Positions 61,840 to 64,000 of a DNA stretch of 64,000 nucleotides are shown one piece after another (the first letter of the stretch is position 1; the number at the start of each line of letters is the position of its first letter). The DNA is from Terriglobia bacterium (GTDB lineage: Bacteria; Acidobacteriota; Vicinamibacteria; Vicinamibacterales; CAVVIG01), in contig JAIQFX010000014.1 in assembly GCA_020073005.1 (NCBI GenBank), positions 1 to 64,000 of the forward strand, written 5' to 3'. The notes beneath the pieces are model-generated. The model searched no databases, had not been told where the DNA came from, and saw only the letters and a program-made list of their open reading frames with translations. The translations under genes and the position numbers were made by a program.

Positions 61840-64000
61840 ATGCGCACCCGCGTGCCCCTGTCCCCGATCGCCACGGTTGCCTGCGCCTTGCTCGTCGCCG
61901 GCTTCGCCCGCGTCGCGACCGCTCAGACCTCGATGGTGCCGTATTTCGGCAAGAACAACATCCACTACGACAAGTTCGAGTGGCACATCTATACGACCGA
62001 CCACTTCGAAATCTATTACTACCCGGAGATCAAGCCGCACCTCGAGCGCGTCGCCGGCTACGCCGAGAGCGCCTATCAGCAGGTCAGCGCGGATCTAAAG
62101 CACGACCTGTCGTTCAAGGTGCAGCTCATCCTGTTCAAGACGCACAGCGAGTTCGAGCAGCAGAACGTCGCGCCCGGCGCGGCTGATGAAGGCGTCGGCG
62201 CGTTCGCCGAGCCGATCCGGCAGCGCATGGTCATGCCGCTCGACGATCCGCCGGACCTGCTCTACGGCCTCATCGTCCACGAGCTCACGCACCAGTTCGA
62301 GTTCGACATCATTCCGCAGGGCCTCGTGCGCCGCAGCGCGCCGCTGTGGGTGAACGAGGGTCTCTCGGATTACGAGCGCGGCCTGTGGAGCCCGATCGAC
62401 CTGATGACCGTCCGAGACGCCGCGGTCGCCGACATCGTGCCGAAGATGAGCGAGCTCGAGGGCTACGCCGGCAACAACCCGCGGCTCATCTACAACCTGG
62501 GCCACGCGGTCTTCGAGTTCATCGAGGCGAAGTTCGGCAAGGAAGGCATCCGGCAGTTCCTCTTCTCGCTGCGCAAGAGCGTCATCGGCGGCGGCGAGGA
62601 CGCGTACGAAGAAGCGCTGAAGATGAAGAAGGACGAGTTCGATCAGGCCTTCGAGCGCTACCTGAAGGATCGCTTCAAGCCGTTCCGCGACAAGGAGCGG
62701 CCGGCCGACTACGGACGCGACCTCTCGCCGAACAAGGAGAAGACCAACTACGCCGAGGCGCTGTCGATTGCGCCGTCGCCCTCCGGCGATCTGATCGCCG
62801 CCGTCACGGTGAACCGCAAGGACCGCGAGATCGACATCATCCTCCTCTCGTCGAAGGACGGCTCCGTCGTCCGCAACCTCACGGGCGGCTTCGACAAGGA
62901 CATGGGCTTCGACCACATCGTCCAGTACGGCGAGCGGTTCGAGTTTCCGTGGATGTCGTGGGCGCCCAAGGGCGACCGTCTTGCGTACTTCGTCCGCACG
63001 GAGAAGGAACGCACGCTCATCATCCAGAACGTGCTGACGCGCAAGATCGAAGAGCGCATCCCGTTGAAGGACGTCGACGAGCCCGAGTCGCCCAACTTCT
63101 CGCCCGACGGCCGCACGATCGCGTTCGCGGCGCTCAAGGGCGGCGTCGGCGACATCTACACCGTCGACCTCGGCACCAAGGCCCTCACCAATCTGACCAG
63201 TGACGCGTTCGCCGACGCCGGGCCCGTGTACTCGCCGGACGGCAAGTACCTCCTCTACAACGCGCGCGTGAGCGGCAACCAGAAGCTTTTCCGGCTGGAC
63301 CTCGACACGAAGAAGAAGACGCAGATCACGTTCGGCACGCAGGACGAGACGGCGGCGCAGTTCGTCGACGATCACACGATCGTGTTCTCGTCGACCGCCA
63401 CCGATCCCGCCGTCCCGCTCGAGCCGGAGGTCGCCAAGAACGGCAACATTTACAACATCTGGACGCTGGACCTGAAGACGGGCGAGCTGCGGGAATACAG
63501 CGACGCGCTCGGCGGCAACTGGTCCACCGTCGTGCTGAACGAGGGCAAGACCAGCCGCATCGCGTTCGTGAGCTACTACAAGGGCGAGTACGGCATCCAC
63601 ACGCTCGAGCGCAAGGAGCCGCTGCACACGGCGGCGACGTCCGACTTCGGCGCGCCCGGCCCGATCATCGATTTCCAGGCGCCGCTGCAGCACACGCTCG
63701 TCCAGGCGAACGATCGCAAGAAGGGCACCTTCGAGAAGATGTTCCTCGAGGGCCGGCCGCCCGTGAACGTCGGCGTCACGAGCAACGGCGACATCTTCGG
63801 CGGGACGCAGGTCAGCTTCGGCGACGTGCTCGGCGACAAGCAGTTCAACTTCTACGCGGCGTCCATCTCGCAGTACCGGACGATGGCGCTCTCCTACGTC
63901 GACCTGTCGCGCCGGTTCCAGTACGCGGTGCAGGGCTACTCGCAGACGCAGTTCTTCTACGGGTCGCTCGGCGGCGTCTTCTACGATCCGTCGTACTCGC
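61840..64000 (+). CDS. Secreted MA-type metallopeptidase with TolB-like propeller (cut by window edge)
   Basis: 720 codons present; the C-terminus is outside the window. A signal peptide (about 1-29, ATAQ) precedes a gluzincin-like peptidase domain with HELTHQFEFD (about 147-156) and a downstream Glu in NEGLSDYERG. A TolB-like propeller follows (about 280-600, with SPSGDLIAA, SPDGRTIAFA, SPDGKYLLYNA). After about 620 the sequence turns beta-rich with QFNFYAASIS and YVDLSRRFQYAVQGY, like the start of an outer-membrane barrel. GAGGT precedes ATG 61840. Processing of envelope proteins is a guess. Confidence 0.85.
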   Translation, partial: MRTRVPLSPIATVACALLVAGFARVATAQTSMVPYFGKNNIHYDKFEWHIYTTDHFEIYYYPEIKPHLERVAGYAESAYQQVSADLKHDLSFKVQLILFKTHSEFEQQNVAPGAADEGVGAFAEPIRQRMVMPLDDPPDLLYGLIVHELTHQFEFDIIPQGLVRRSAPLWVNEGLSDYERGLWSPIDLMTVRDAAVADIVPKMSELEGYAGNNPRLIYNLGHAVFEFIEAKFGKEGIRQFLFSLRKSVIGGGEDAYEEALKMKKDEFDQAFERYLKDRFKPFRDKERPADYGRDLSPNKEKTNYAEALSIAPSPSGDLIAAVTVNRKDREIDIILLSSKDGSVVRNLTGGFDKDMGFDHIVQYGERFEFPWMSWAPKGDRLAYFVRTEKERTLIIQNVLTRKIEERIPLKDVDEPESPNFSPDGRTIAFAALKGGVGDIYTVDLGTKALTNLTSDAFADAGPVYSPDGKYLLYNARVSGNQKLFRLDLDTKKKTQITFGTQDETAAQFVDDHTIVFSSTATDPAVPLEPEVAKNGNIYNIWTLDLKTGELREYSDALGGNWSTVVLNEGKTSRIAFVSYYKGEYGIHTLERKEPLHTAATSDFGAPGPIIDFQAPLQHTLVQANDRKKGTFEKMFLEGRPPVNVGVTSNGDIFGGTQVSFGDVLGDKQFNFYAASISQYRTMALSYVDLSRRFQYAVQGYSQTQFFYGSLGGVFYDPSYS

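Overview
This is a G+C-rich bacterial chromosome segment, best matched to the Acidobacteriota and probably to the Vicinamibacteria (subgroup 6). That is an inference from content: a Ser/Thr kinase fused to a TolB-like propeller, a carboxypeptidase-regulatory-domain TonB receptor with a TPR partner, other secreted propeller enzymes, and dense short palindromic repeats that are translated in frame as GVRLQPD-, GFSRT- and GPAEAGR-type peptides. No rRNA, tRNA, phage or CRISPR locus was seen.

Layout. 1-8.8 kb (minus strand): nucleobase and hydantoin catabolism, with allantoinase, dihydropyrimidinase, CoA-acylating methylmalonate-semialdehyde dehydrogenase and a three-subunit xanthine/CO-dehydrogenase-type molybdenum hydroxylase. 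An ALG1-like glycosyltransferase sits inside this run, and a GxxExxY cassette with perfect 16-bp inverted ends splits the hydroxylase operon. 8.8-16.7 kb: D-aminoacylase, kinase-propeller, NDH-2, molybdopterin oxidoreductase. 16.6-19.8 kb (minus): radical SAM protein, ATP-grasp protein, YggX. The radical SAM gene contains an in-frame UGA that almost certainly encodes selenocysteine (CUAEP tail), so the gene is longer than a plain stop-to-stop reading frame. 19.8-26.8 kb: POT transporter, MBL hydrolase, LigD-type phosphoesterase, propeller-amidohydrolase, YvcK. 26.9-30.2 kb: an envelope cluster (His-rich unknown, TPM protein, LemA, PH-like/dihaem protein). 30.4-36.6 kb: TonB receptor, TPR partner, secreted alpha/beta hydrolase, then a decayed MBL gene. 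37-44.8 kb: GDT1-type transporter, Asp-box propeller with a coupled 60-aa basic protein, unknowns, a phosphodiesterase, a repeat-riddled penicillin acylase and DinB. 44.9-52.3 kb: PHM-like cytochrome, SudB/SudA plus cytochrome c, and two tandem M20 amidohydrolases. 52.4-64 kb: YheT-type hydrolase, beta-barrel protein, DUF72, SCO, desaturase, an ABC permease remnant, TlpA-like thioredoxin, an anti-sigma/ECF sigma pair, and a truncated metallopeptidase-propeller protein.

Three themes run through the window. First, several families of short inverted or tandem repeats lie between and inside genes, usually in frame; some supply signal peptides, linkers or start codons, and some mark what look like deletion junctions. 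Second, many genes have a TATAAT-like box only 6-8 nt before the start codon, which implies leaderless mRNAs. Third, neighbouring genes are often coupled by TGATG or by 4-8 nt overlaps.

Starts were moved from the longest frame wherever a ribosome-binding site, a -10 box or family homology favoured another codon. All functions are assigned by reading motifs; no database search was possible.
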